Assembly: GCA_016201065.1 (NCBI GenBank)
Contig: JACQDL010000050.1
Span: forward strand, 1 to 33,636
DNA from: Actinomycetota bacterium
Lineage (GTDB): Bacteria > Actinomycetota > Actinomycetes > Mycobacteriales > JACQDL01
DNA: 33,636 nt
Direction: 5' to 3'
The notes beneath the pieces were generated by a model that did not search any database, was not told the DNA's origin, and saw only the letters and a list, made by a program, of their open reading frames with translations. Every line of letters starts with the position of its first letter. The first letter of the stretch is position 1. Position numbers and translations under genes: made by a program. Of this stretch, positions 25,196 to 33,507 are shown one piece after another.

Positions 25196-25804
25196 TCACG
25201 GCCGGCTCCCCGTCGCGGGGGTCGCATCGCGGAGCTGGCCCACGATGGTGTCCAGGTCGCAGCCCGCGCCCTGGTTGTACGGCAGCTTGGCCAGGAGCAT
25301 GCCCATGGCGCAGGTGCTGGTGAGGGCGGCGACGGCGAGGCCGGCGCCCATCAGGGCGGCGACCCACTTCATGCCGGGCACGAGGACCGAGGCGAGGATG
25401 CTGATCAGGACGATGGCGCCGGCGCCCAGCCGGACCTGGCGCTCGAGATCCCAGCGGGGCCTGCCCCGGTTGACCGGTGCGTTCGCCGCCCGCCAGGCGA
25501 GCATGCCACCGTCGAGGACCTTGACGTTGGGCAGCCCGACCTTGGCGAGGGCCAGTTCGGCCTGGGTGGCGCGGGCGCCGGACTGGCAGACCAGGACGAC
25601 CTGATCGTCGAGGTGCGTGCGCAGCTCGGCGCGGTGCTCGCGGAGCAGGTCCAGCGGGACGTTGTAGGCGCCGGGGATGTGCACGGTCTCGAACTCGGCT
25701 GGGGTGCGCACATCGAGCACCCTGAGGCCGGGGTCGGCGGCGATCAGCTCGTGCAGGGTGGCCGCATCGACGGTGGTCGGGCCGGTGGGGTGCGTGGTAG
25801 TCAT
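25196..25804 (-). CDS. Rhodanese-like sulfurtransferase with membrane tail
   Basis: A 202-residue protein. Residues ~11-112 are a single rhodanese domain (LRVLDVRTPAEFETVHIPGA) with the active-site loop VCQSGARA and nucleophile Cys73. Residues ~120-170 contain two hydrophobic helices (GAGAIVLISILASVLVPGM, WVAALMGAGLAVAALTS), as in DUF2892-tailed rhodaneses, so the enzyme is probably membrane-anchored with its catalytic domain in the cytoplasm. It likely transfers persulfide sulfur. The ATG at 25802-25804 has GAGGAG five bases upstream. Its upstream neighbours are relics of an MBL-fold hydrolase and another rhodanese, the usual companions of such enzymes in CstR-controlled sulfide clusters. 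It appears to be the last working member. Confidence 0.9.
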   Translation of the reverse strand: MTTTHPTGPTTVDAATLHELIAADPGLRVLDVRTPAEFETVHIPGAYNVPLDLLREHRAELRTHLDDQVVLVCQSGARATQAELALAKVGLPNVKVLDGGMLAWRAANAPVNRGRPRWDLERQVRLGAGAIVLISILASVLVPGMKWVAALMGAGLAVAALTSTCAMGMLLAKLPYNQGAGCDLDTIVGQLRDATPATGSRP

Positions 25805-25904
25805 GTCTCCTCGTTCAGCTCACGATCGGGGGCTGGGCTGTGTATGGCCGGGCCGGCGGCGGTGGGGTACGAGGCGCCGGTCCGGCACTTGGGCTACCCG
25901 CTGG

Positions 25905-26066
25905 TCACCATCCGATGCCGATGCGGACCAGCTCCCGCTGCGCCTCGGCGACCGCGATGACGTCGTCGTCGCGCACCGCGACGCGATCGGACGCCACCTG
26001 CCCGTCGTGGACGAGGTAGCTGCGGTCGCCGAGGGTTGGTGTCTCAGTTGGCAGGACGCGTGGCAT
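25905..26066 (-). pseudogene. N-terminal stub of an MBL-fold (persulfide dioxygenase-like) hydrolase
   Basis: From the ATG at 26064-26066 (GGAG about 8 bases upstream) the frame reads TPTLGDRSYLVHDGQVA, then DRVAVRDDDVIAVAEAQREL and VRIGIGW before a stop: 53 residues in all. Intact relatives continue FVVDPQRDIDRVL and then the metal-binding HxHxDH motif over 400+ residues. Only the first strand and a scrambled piece of the next survive, with no metal ligands. The start region is intact, so a short peptide may still be made. Confidence 0.65.
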
Positions 26067-26132
26067 GAACAACTCCGTATCAGGGGTAAGGCGGAATCAA
26101 GGGCGGTCGCAGCGACGGCGCAGGTCCGCCCC

Positions 26133-26203
26133 TCAGGAGGGCAGCTGGCCCATCGGAATCAACCGTGCGCCGGACACATGGCCGGTGACGTACTCGTACG
26201 GCT
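26133..26203 (-). pseudogene. Scrap of a second rhodanese gene
   Basis: On the minus strand, PYEYVTGHVSGARLIPMGQL is followed by PS and a stop. This is the middle of a small rhodanese (DVREPYEYVTGHVPGARLIPMGQLPS type). The active-site Cys loop, which should follow, is missing. Nothing recognisable remains upstream except a possible DVR. It lies directly upstream of the MBL stub in the same direction. Confidence 0.6.
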
Positions 26204-26295
26204 GGGGGCTTCGTTCGTCACGGCTCCGTCGCGACAAGCCGCAGCGGACGTCGTTTGGCCGACTCAACGCACCAGTGTCCAATCTCCAGATCTAC

Positions 26296-26309
26296 TACCC
26301 CCAGGGGTA
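26296..26309. promoter_or_regulatory. CsoR/CstR-like operator
   Basis: The palindrome TACCCCCAGGGGTA has TACCCC/GGGGTA arms around CA. It closely resembles operators of CsoR-family repressors, whose persulfide-sensing branch (CstR) controls rhodanese/MBL-hydrolase operons. It lies upstream of exactly such genes, now decayed, on the minus strand. No csoR/cstR gene is present in the window. Confidence 0.6.
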
Positions 26310-26351
26310 TCGGCGTCCACCATAGCCCGTCGTCCGGGCATGTCGCCAACC

Positions 26352-26507
26352 TCAGTCGGGCACCACGGCGGTGTGGTACGCCGGGCACAGCGCCGACTCG
26401 GCGTAGCCGCCACGCATCGGCAGGCTGGCGACGGTCTGGCCGACCTCAAACACCTCGGGACCGCCGTGCCGGGGGACGACCCACTGCCGGTAGGTGCCGG
26501 TGGTCAT
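26352..26507 (-). pseudogene. NAD(P)H:quinone oxidoreductase, collapsed to 51 residues
   Basis: The frame reads MTTGTYRQWVVPRHGGPEVF, EVGQTVASLPMRGGYAES and then ALCPAYHTAVVPD before a stop. VVPRHGGPEVLEV is the start of zinc-independent quinone reductases, while DRVASLPMRGGYAEYAL belongs about 60-70 residues further on. The two are joined in frame by a deletion, and the Rossmann half (over 200 residues) is gone. The ATG overlaps the padR stop as ATGA, so this was once a PadR-controlled reductase operon. An enzymatic function is not possible. Confidence 0.65.
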
Positions 26508-27130
26508 GCGGTGCCCCTGCCGGCCCTGCCGGCCCTGCCGGCCCTGCCGGCCCTGCCGGCGCCGAGGGTGCCGAGGACGTCGAGGGCGTGGTCGCACCAC
26601 TGGACGTGGGCCTGGATGCCACGCAGGCCGTAGTCGAGGGTGAGCAGCCACAGTGGCTGGTCGGGCTGCTCGGGCTGGCCAGTGAGCGCTTCGTCAAGCT
26701 CCCGCAGCTGGTCGAGTTGGGCTTGGGCGTCGGTCCGGCTCTCGTTGACGAACCGGATGCAGTCGTCGACGTCGCCGAGTGAGGCGAAGAAGACCTTGAT
26801 GAGTAGCTCGTTGCGTTCGACGTGGTGTACGGGCGGCTGGCGCAACCATGCGGCGAGGGCCGCCCGCCCCGCTGCCGTGATGCGGTATTCGGCCCGGCCG
26901 CGTCCGGTGGCGTGGGGGTCGTCCGCCCGGGTGACGAGCCCCTCCTCGGCGAGCTGGTTGAGCACCGGGTACAGCTGGCCGTAGCCCTCCTGCCAGAAGT
27001 GACCCACGGTGCCCTCGATCCGCTGGCGCAGGTCGTAGCCGCTGGCCGGGCCCTGGGCGCCGAGCATGCCGAGGACGGCGTAGCGGGTGCGCCGGTGTCG
27101 GGGAGTGGAGGTACGAGACGCAGTTGACAC
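26504..27130 (-). CDS. PadR-family transcriptional regulator
   Basis: A 208-residue PadR regulator. The N-terminal winged helix spans ~15-90 (YAVLGMLGAQGPASGYDLRQ, GYGQLYPVLNQLAEEGLV, YRITAAGRAALAAWL). The C-terminal helical dimerisation half (ERNELLIKVFFASLGDVDD) extends to about 190. The last residues are a GRA-type tripeptide repeat made by a 9-bp DNA repeat and are not typical of the family. GTG at 27128-27130 is the likely start; no ribosome site precedes it and a -10-like element lies just upstream, so the transcript may be leaderless. It is divergent from the CPBP protease gene and probably binds the dyad between them. Confidence 0.9.
   Translation of the reverse strand: MSTASRTSTPRHRRTRYAVLGMLGAQGPASGYDLRQRIEGTVGHFWQEGYGQLYPVLNQLAEEGLVTRADDPHATGRGRAEYRITAAGRAALAAWLRQPPVHHVERNELLIKVFFASLGDVDDCIRFVNESRTDAQAQLDQLRELDEALTGQPEQPDQPLWLLTLDYGLRGIQAHVQWCDHALDVLGTLGAGRAGRAGRAGRAGRGTA
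26515..26559. repeat. 9-bp tandem repeat, CCCTGCCGG x 5, inside padR
   Basis: Five perfect copies of CCCTGCCGG lie in the 3' end of the padR gene and encode a Gly-Arg-Ala repeat on the minus strand. A change in copy number would keep the frame and only lengthen or shorten the protein's tail. Confidence 0.95.
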
Positions 27131-27153
27131 ATCTAAGAGATATACCTTATAGA
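27124..27153 (+). promoter_or_regulatory. Near-consensus promoter of the CPBP gene, leaderless
   Basis: TTGACA (27124-27129) and TATAGA (27148-27153) are separated by 18 bases, a near-perfect sigma-70/HrdB-type promoter. The expected transcription start, about 7 bases after the -10, falls on the ATG at 27160. No ribosome site is present, so translation is probably leaderless. Confidence 0.75.
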
Positions 27154-27154
27154 T
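27131..27154. promoter_or_regulatory. Candidate PadR operator
   Basis: An imperfect dyad begins ATCTA (27131-27135) and ends TAGAT (27150-27154); 9 of 12 positions of the half-sites pair. It covers the spacer and -10 of the CPBP promoter and sits immediately before the padR start, so one bound PadR dimer would block both. Confidence 0.5.
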
Positions 27155-27159
27155 AGGTC

Positions 27160-27924
27160 ATGTCAATCCGACCCCTCGATAGCGCCCCAACCCGGGCACC
27201 GATCCGGCGGGTGCTCCTGCCGCTGGTGCTCGCCCCACTGACGTTCCTGATCGCGATCGTTGCCTTCTCCCTCGTCCTGGGCGCCGACGCCGGGGGCGAC
27301 TCCGCCGTCATCACCCAGCGTCTGAGCGCCCACGTGCCCCAGCTCGTGCTGACCGGCGAGCTCCTGCTCACCGGTGTGCTCGGCTGGGTGATGTGGCGTG
27401 ACCGCCTGCGCCTCGGTGATCTCGGCTTCCGTCGCGTCGCGGGGGATCAGCAGCCTGACCCGAAACGCGCACGGCTCGCGGTCGACATCGTGCTCGGGGG
27501 CGCCGTCGGCATCGTCGTGGCGTTCGGGTACCTGTGGTGGCTGGCGCCCGGTCTGGAGGCACTCCAGCGCGTCACCGGGGACATCGTGCCGCCGGGCGAG
27601 CTGCTGCCGTCGTTCCGCACGGGCCTGACCGCCTTCTTCGTGGCCGACGTCGTGCTGGCGCCGCTGGTCGAGGAGAGCCTCTACCGCGGGTACGCCCTGC
27701 CCCGGCTACGCGAGCGCTGGGGCACCGCTCCGGCGGTGATCGTGTCGTGCGCGTCCTTCGGAGCCCTGCACTGGGCCGGCGGGCTCTGGTACATCCTGGC
27801 CACCGGGGTCGTCGCGGGTGGTGTCTTCGCCGCGCTGGCGCTCCGGCGCCGCTCGATCGTCGCCGCGTACGCCGCCCACCTCGCGCTCAACGTCGTCGAG
27901 TTCCTCGCCGTCGCGAACTTCTGA
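27160..27924 (+). CDS. CPBP-family intramembrane metalloprotease
   Basis: A 254-residue membrane protein with about seven hydrophobic segments. It carries the CPBP (Abi/CAAX protease) motifs: EESLYR (Glu171-Glu172-x3-Arg176), FGALHW with His204, and HLALN with His240 and Asn244. The residues needed for activity are present. Bacterial members can process peptides or give bacteriocin self-immunity; the target here is unknown. The divergent padR gene and the dyad overlapping this gene's promoter suggest direct repression by PadR. Confidence 0.9.
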   Translation: MSIRPLDSAPTRAPIRRVLLPLVLAPLTFLIAIVAFSLVLGADAGGDSAVITQRLSAHVPQLVLTGELLLTGVLGWVMWRDRLRLGDLGFRRVAGDQQPDPKRARLAVDIVLGGAVGIVVAFGYLWWLAPGLEALQRVTGDIVPPGELLPSFRTGLTAFFVADVVLAPLVEESLYRGYALPRLRERWGTAPAVIVSCASFGALHWAGGLWYILATGVVAGGVFAALALRRRSIVAAYAAHLALNVVEFLAVANF

Positions 27925-28390
27925 ACAACTTCCGGGTGGAATGCGCGAATAGCGCAACAGCTGGGCGCGCGGGGGAACTCCGGAAGCGAGCCGCTGATCT
28001 CGCCAACCACGACCGGGCCGGCGGGGTGTTGCACGGAGTGTGACCGTGCCCGCCGGCCATTCTGGTGATATACCGCCGCAACCGGACCAACTCGCCCCCG
28101 CTCCGGCTCGCTGGCCACCCACAATCACCGGCCTCCCGCCGTCGGCAGTCCGTCGATCTGCGCCATCGCCGGTTACCCCATTCAGGCAAATACAAGCCCA
28201 CACCAGTCGATGTCTCCACGGTTTCAGGGTATCGACCGTAACGGCCGCAAAATCGGGGTAAAATACCAGAATTGCAATCGCGCGATCACAGAGGGTAACC
28301 AAGGTGGCCGGGGACTTGGGGGGCTCCCTCTGCGCAGCGCGAAGGCCAGGCGAATCGACAGGTCCCGAGGGGGGCCGATTGGAGTCCGCC
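27925..28390. other. Upstream region of the multicopper oxidase; no gene
   Basis: No credible gene is present. Just before the oxidase are a short palindrome GGTAAAATACC (about 28257-28267) and a TTGCAA hexamer (about 28273-28278), possible promoter or operator parts; neither is secure. GGAG at 28381-28384 is the ribosome site of the oxidase. Confidence 0.4.
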
Positions 28391-31300
28391 ATGAGGTCGA
28401 GGTTGACGACCAGTGGTGCTGTGCTCGCCGTGTTCGCGGCGACACTCGTAGGCGTCGTTGGGAGAGCGTCACCAGCTGATGCCAGGCCGGCATCGGCGAC
28501 GGACGAGAGCACGGTCCCGCACTACTTCGGACCATATCCAAACTGGGCGAACAGCCCACTCACGTCGTCAAACGCCACCGTGGCGATCACCGGTGACGGC
28601 ACCGGAGCGACCGCCACGGCGCAGATCGACCCCGCCACCGGAGGCGTCGCGAGCATCGACGTCACGGCTCCGGGGCAGAACTACACGACGGCCACCGTCA
28701 CGATCACCGGTGAGAACGGCGCCGCGGGTGCGACGGCCACGGCGACGGTCACCGCCTCCGGGGCGGTCACCGGGTACACCGTGGCGGCCCCGGGCAGCGG
28801 ATACTCCGGCTTCGCGGTCGCCGTGACCGGAGGCGGCGGGATCGGCGCCACCGCCACGGCGTCCGGCGGCGTCGACGCCCTGACCATCGGCAACGGCGGC
28901 AGCGGCTACACCATGCCCACCGTTGACTTCGACCTTCCGGACGACCCGAACGGGACACAGGCCAGGGGCCACGTCCCGACGGTCGCCAACGGTGACCCGA
29001 TCGACGGCATCGACGCCAACGGCACGATCACGGCCCTCATCATCGACGACCCCGGTTCCGGCTACAGCACCGCGCCGGGGGTGGTGATCCGCAACGGCAC
29101 CATCTTCGAACCGATCGCCGGTGCGATCCCGGCGACGGTGTCCTCCAGCCTCAAGCTGACGGCGGTCACCGCCGTCGACATCGGGTCCGGCTACACCGGC
29201 ACGCCCACGGTCGACGTCACCGACCCGACCGGGACGGGTACCGGTGCCCTGGTCACCGCGACTACCGATGTCGGCGCCGTGAGCGCGATCACGGTGAACA
29301 CCCCCGGGTCGGGCTACCTCACGGTCGGTATGAAGAAGTTCCAGAACGCCCTGCCGCTGCCGTGCGACCCCGCGGTGGCCCCGGCGTCCGGCGGCTGCCC
29401 CGAGGGGGACCCGGCGGCGAAGTACCTGCCGCTTGCCGTCCCGGAGAGCACGACCTACAACAACGTCCAGGCCGACGAGTACGTGATCGGCCTCGTCCAG
29501 TACCGCACGTCGTTCTCCTCGGACCTGCCGCCGACCCTCGTCCGCGGCTACGTCCAGCTGGAGACCCCGGCGAACGCCGCTGTCAGCGAGCACTACCCGC
29601 TGACGAACGAGCTGCTCAACGGCACCAAGGCGCCCGTCACGGACGCCAACGGCAACCAGTACCTCGCCGTCACGGCCCCGCAGTACCTCGGTCCGATCAT
29701 CGCCGCGACCAAGGACCGGCCGGTCCGGATGGTCTTCCGGAACCTGCTGCCCAAGGGGAGCGACGGCAACCTGTTCCTGCCCGTCGACAGCTCGGTGATG
29801 GGGTCGGGCATGGGCCCGATGGCGGGTATGCCCGCGCCGGTGGACAACGCAAGCGTCCTGGACGACGTGCGCAACCCCACCTGCACCGACAACCCGCAGG
29901 ACGCGATGTGCTTCACCCAGAACCGGGCGACGGTGCACCTGCACGGCGGCACCTCGCCGTGGATCAGCGACGGCACACCGCACCAATGGATCACGCCGGC
30001 CGGTGAGAACACAGCCTGGCCCGAGGGTGTCAGCGTGAAGAACGTGCCGGACATGGCGGCGGCCGGATGCGACGCCGCCACGGACGGTTGCCAGACGTTC
30101 TACTACACCAACCAGCAGAGCGCGCGGCTGATGTTCTACCACGACCATTCATGGGGCATCACCCGGCTCAACGTGTACGCCGGTGAGGCCGCGGGGTACC
30201 TGATCACCGACAACACGGAGAAGTCCCTCGTCAGCTCCGGCACGATCCCCGCAGCCGCCGACACCCTCCCGCTCATCGTCCAGGACAAGACGTTCGTGCC
30301 CGGCGCCGCCCAGCTCGCCGCGCAGGACCCGACGTGGAACACGGCGAAGTGGGGCACCAAGGGCAGCTTCTGGTACCAGCACGTCTACATGCCGGCAGAA
30401 AACCCCGGTGACCCGACCGGGATGAGCGCCCTCGGCCGGTGGTTCTACGGGCCGTGGTTCTGGCCACCCGCGACCGGCACGGTGCACGGGCCGATCCCGA
30501 ACCCCTACTACAACGCGACCTGCAAGCTCGACGTCCCGTCGACCTGGCAGTACCAGGAGGCCCCGTTCTGCGAGCCGGAGCAGATCCCCGGCACGCCGAA
30601 CATCGCCAACGGGATGGAGCTGTTCAACGACACCCCGGTCGTCAACGGCGTCGCCTACCCGACGATCACCGTGCAGCCCAAGTCGTACCGGCTTCGGATG
30701 CTCAACGCCGCCAACGACCGGTTCTTCAACTTCCAGTGGTATGTCGCCGACCCGACCCAGGGTGACGGCACCACGGAGGTCGCGCTGAACCCGACGGAGC
30801 TCGCCGCCGCCCAGACCGACCCGACGGTGTCGCCGACACCGGTGCAGAACGCCGGCACGACGGGCCCGGACTGGGTGCAGATCGGGACCGAGGGTGGCTT
30901 CCTGCCGGCACCGGCCGTCATCGACGGGCAGCAGCCGACGACCTGGATCACCGACCCGACCCGCTTCGATGTGGGGAACGTCGACAAGCACTCCCTGGTC
31001 CTGGCCCCGGCCGAGCGCGCGGACGCGATCGTCGACTTCTCCAAGTTCGCCGGCAAGACGCTGATCCTCTACAACGACGCCCCAGCGGCCTTCCCGGGAC
31101 GCATCGCGTCGTACGACTACTACACGGGAGCCCCGGACCTGAGCCCGGTCGGTGCCCCGAAGATCCTCCCTGGATACGGGCCGAACACGCGGACCGTCAT
31201 GCAGGTGAAGATCGCGGCGGCCACGCCGGCGCCGGCGTTCAACCTCACGAAGCTCCAGGCCGCTTTCCGGCACAACGCGAATGGCACGGGCGTGTTCGAG

Positions 31301-33025
31301 TCGGGCCAGAACCCGATCATCGTCGGGCAGGCGGCCTACAACAGCGCCTACGGGACGAGCTTCGCGGCGGGCAGCAACTGCAACGTCGCGGGGAGCACGC
31401 TACAGACGTGCGACGGCCTCGTCCGGGTGAACGACACCACGACGTTCGGTTTCAACACCCTCCGGGCGCCGACCACCAAGATGTCGATGAAGCTGCAACC
31501 GAAGGCGATCCACGACGAGACGAACTCGACGACCTTCGACGAGTTCGGCCGGATGCAGGGCAACCTCGGCCTCGAGGCACAACCTCCGACACCCGGTGCG
31601 CAGAACGTCACGCTGTTCCCCTACGTCAACCCGCAGACCGAATTCATCGACGGCACGAGACTGCCGACGGCTGACGTCAAGGTGACGCCGATCGCCGACG
31701 CCGCCGACGGTACCCAGATCTGGCGGGTCACCCACAACGGGGTGGACACCCACCCGATCCACTTCCACATGTACGACGTCCAGCTCCTCAACCGGGTCAC
31801 CTGGGACAACATCGTCATCAAGCCCGACCCGAACGAGCTGGGCTGGAAGGACACCGTCCGGATGTCGCCGCTGGAGGACACGATCGTGGCGCTGCGGCCG
31901 GTGGTCCCGAAGGTCCCGTTCGAGGTGCCGAACTCGATCCGGCCGCTGAACCCGATGGAACCGCTCGGGTCGACGGCGATGTTCAACAACTTCGACGCCC
32001 AGGGGAACCCCACCGCGCCGATCACGAACCGGCTGGTGAACTTCGGGTGGGAGTACGTCTACCACTGCCACATCCTGTCCCACGAGGAGATGGACATGAT
32101 GCGGCCGGTCACCCTCGCCCTTCCGCCGCTCATGGCGGACGGGTTGGTGCGAACAATCGTCGGCGTCGGCGCCGGTCGGCGCAACGTCGTCACCTGGAAC
32201 GACAACTCGATCAGCGAGACGGCGTTCGTCCTGCAACGCAGTACCAACGGCACCACCTGGACCTCGGTGGGGACCAGTCCGTCGCCGTTGGATCAGCCGA
32301 ACACGCACGGAGTCCGTTCGCTGAGGGATGCGACGTCGAACGTCAACACGTCGTACTTCTACCGCGTGGTCGCGCAGAACACCGTGGGCTACGGAGGTTC
32401 GTTCCCGGGCATGACCGTGCGGAGTGTGTCGAGCACCCTGAACGCGGGATACCCGCCGGCCGCACCGACGAACCTGACGGCGACCGTGCAGGCCGGCCCC
32501 CAGGTGAGCCTCACCTGGCGGGACAACGCGACGAACGAGACTGGCTTCGTCGTCGAGCGCTCGATCGACACCGGGACCACCTGGACCCAGGTCGCGACGG
32601 CACCGGCGCGGGTCAACACGGGCAACGTCACCCTCGTTGACGCGACCGTGGCCACCGGCACGACCTACACCTATCGGGTGGGGGTGGTGGGTCTCTTCGG
32701 CACGGCCTACTCGAACCTCGCAACCGCGGTCGTGCCATCACCGATGGTCGCACCGACGATCCTGTCGGCGACCGCGGCGCCCAGAACGGCCACGCTGGAG
32801 TGGCTGACCGTCACCTGGCAGGACGTGCTGGGCGAGACCGGGTACACCGTCCAATGGAGTGCCGATCCCACCGGTGTGCCCCTCACCGGTGCCTCGAACC
32901 TTGGGGCGAACGTGACGGCCTACAGCAACGGCAACCTCACCCGGAGCATCTGGTACGTCCGGGTGGGGGCGACCAACGTCCTCGGCACGACATGGTCGGC
33001 GTGGCAGGCCGTCCCTGCGGCGTGA
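28391..33025 (+). CDS. Giant secreted multicopper oxidase with GSGY repeats and Fn3-like tail
   Basis: A 1544-residue exported oxidase that takes electrons from a substrate and reduces O2 to water. Residues ~1-35 are a signal peptide (SGAVLAVFAATLVGVVG, cut near ADA). Residues ~60-310 hold about six ~35-residue beta units marked by GSGY (APGSGYSG, NGGSGYTM, DPGSGYST, DIGSGYTG, TPGSGYLT, first copy APGQNYTT). All copper sites are present: HLHGG (516-520), YHDHSWG (His584, His586), HPIHFH (1121-1126) and YHCHILSHEEMDMM with Cys1226 and likely axial Met1236. About three fibronectin-III-like domains (~1250-1540) follow. The ATG at 28391 has GGAG six bases upstream. The substrate is unknown; metal (Mn/Cu) or phenolic oxidation are both possible. 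Confidence 0.92.
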   Translation: MRSRLTTSGAVLAVFAATLVGVVGRASPADARPASATDESTVPHYFGPYPNWANSPLTSSNATVAITGDGTGATATAQIDPATGGVASIDVTAPGQNYTTATVTITGENGAAGATATATVTASGAVTGYTVAAPGSGYSGFAVAVTGGGGIGATATASGGVDALTIGNGGSGYTMPTVDFDLPDDPNGTQARGHVPTVANGDPIDGIDANGTITALIIDDPGSGYSTAPGVVIRNGTIFEPIAGAIPATVSSSLKLTAVTAVDIGSGYTGTPTVDVTDPTGTGTGALVTATTDVGAVSAITVNTPGSGYLTVGMKKFQNALPLPCDPAVAPASGGCPEGDPAAKYLPLAVPESTTYNNVQADEYVIGLVQYRTSFSSDLPPTLVRGYVQLETPANAAVSEHYPLTNELLNGTKAPVTDANGNQYLAVTAPQYLGPIIAATKDRPVRMVFRNLLPKGSDGNLFLPVDSSVMGSGMGPMAGMPAPVDNASVLDDVRNPTCTDNPQDAMCFTQNRATVHLHGGTSPWISDGTPHQWITPAGENTAWPEGVSVKNVPDMAAAGCDAATDGCQTFYYTNQQSARLMFYHDHSWGITRLNVYAGEAAGYLITDNTEKSLVSSGTIPAAADTLPLIVQDKTFVPGAAQLAAQDPTWNTAKWGTKGSFWYQHVYMPAENPGDPTGMSALGRWFYGPWFWPPATGTVHGPIPNPYYNATCKLDVPSTWQYQEAPFCEPEQIPGTPNIANGMELFNDTPVVNGVAYPTITVQPKSYRLRMLNAANDRFFNFQWYVADPTQGDGTTEVALNPTELAAAQTDPTVSPTPVQNAGTTGPDWVQIGTEGGFLPAPAVIDGQQPTTWITDPTRFDVGNVDKHSLVLAPAERADAIVDFSKFAGKTLILYNDAPAAFPGRIASYDYYTGAPDLSPVGAPKILPGYGPNTRTVMQVKIAAATPAPAFNLTKLQAAFRHNANGTGVFESGQNPIIVGQAAYNSAYGTSFAAGSNCNVAGSTLQTCDGLVRVNDTTTFGFNTLRAPTTKMSMKLQPKAIHDETNSTTFDEFGRMQGNLGLEAQPPTPGAQNVTLFPYVNPQTEFIDGTRLPTADVKVTPIADAADGTQIWRVTHNGVDTHPIHFHMYDVQLLNRVTWDNIVIKPDPNELGWKDTVRMSPLEDTIVALRPVVPKVPFEVPNSIRPLNPMEPLGSTAMFNNFDAQGNPTAPITNRLVNFGWEYVYHCHILSHEEMDMMRPVTLALPPLMADGLVRTIVGVGAGRRNVVTWNDNSISETAFVLQRSTNGTTWTSVGTSPSPLDQPNTHGVRSLRDATSNVNTSYFYRVVAQNTVGYGGSFPGMTVRSVSSTLNAGYPPAAPTNLTATVQAGPQVSLTWRDNATNETGFVVERSIDTGTTWTQVATAPARVNTGNVTLVDATVATGTTYTYRVGVVGLFGTAYSNLATAVVPSPMVAPTILSATAAPRTATLEWLTVTWQDVLGETGYTVQWSADPTGVPLTGASNLGANVTAYSNGNLTRSIWYVRVGATNVLGTTWSAWQAVPAA

Positions 33026-33074
33026 TGGAGGTGCACCGCGGCTGACGTGACAGCGACAGCCGGCACGTGAGTGA

Positions 33075-33108
33075 CAGGTAGGGCGGGCCGCCGTGCTCGC
33101 CCTACCTG
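33075..33108. terminator. 11-bp hairpin after the multicopper oxidase
   Basis: CAGGTAGGGCG (33075-33085) pairs perfectly with CGCCCTACCTG (33098-33108) across a 12-base loop, 49 bases after the oxidase stop. No T-tract follows, as is common for actinobacterial terminators. Confidence 0.65.
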
Positions 33109-33507
33109 CACGTCTGGGCAACCATCCGGTGAGGCTGCCAGAAGTGGCCCGCAGCGTGGCGCGGGACACCCGACCCGAGGCCACCCACCTGGGGGTGCTG
33201 GGGCGGCGGCGGCGCCGCCTCCGGCGCGCAACACCCCATCCACGGCATCGACTACCGCGAGGTACCCGAACGCCCGACCATCACCGACATCCCCGACCGC
33301 GCCACCCCGTCGTTGCCGGTGTCGTGCGCGAGCTCGGGTCATGTTGCCAAAGCCTGCCCTTTCGGGCATAAGAAACATTAGCTGGTTGCAGTCCGTATGC
33401 TGACATTGCGGTATGTTCGACCGCAAGTCTGGGTGGTAAGGCACAGGCACCCGAGAGCTGGAGGTATGGTCTTGACTGTTCGTGGTGGAGGTCTAGGGGC
33501 ACTGCCC
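33109..33507. other. No secure gene
   Basis: A short plus-strand piece reads HGIDYREVPERPTITDIPDR (about 33240-33300) and looks protein-like, but I cannot assign it. From about 33360 the base composition becomes more AT-rich, approaching the IS-like end. Confidence 0.35.

Noticed and set aside
26515-26559. Possible CRISPR-like repeat
   Set aside because: The units are 9 bp and contiguous without spacers, and they lie in a coding region.
28568-30148. A 526-codon minus-strand open frame opposite the multicopper oxidase
   Set aside because: It is rich in Arg, Gly and Val with no family features, and the opposite strand encodes copper-binding motifs.
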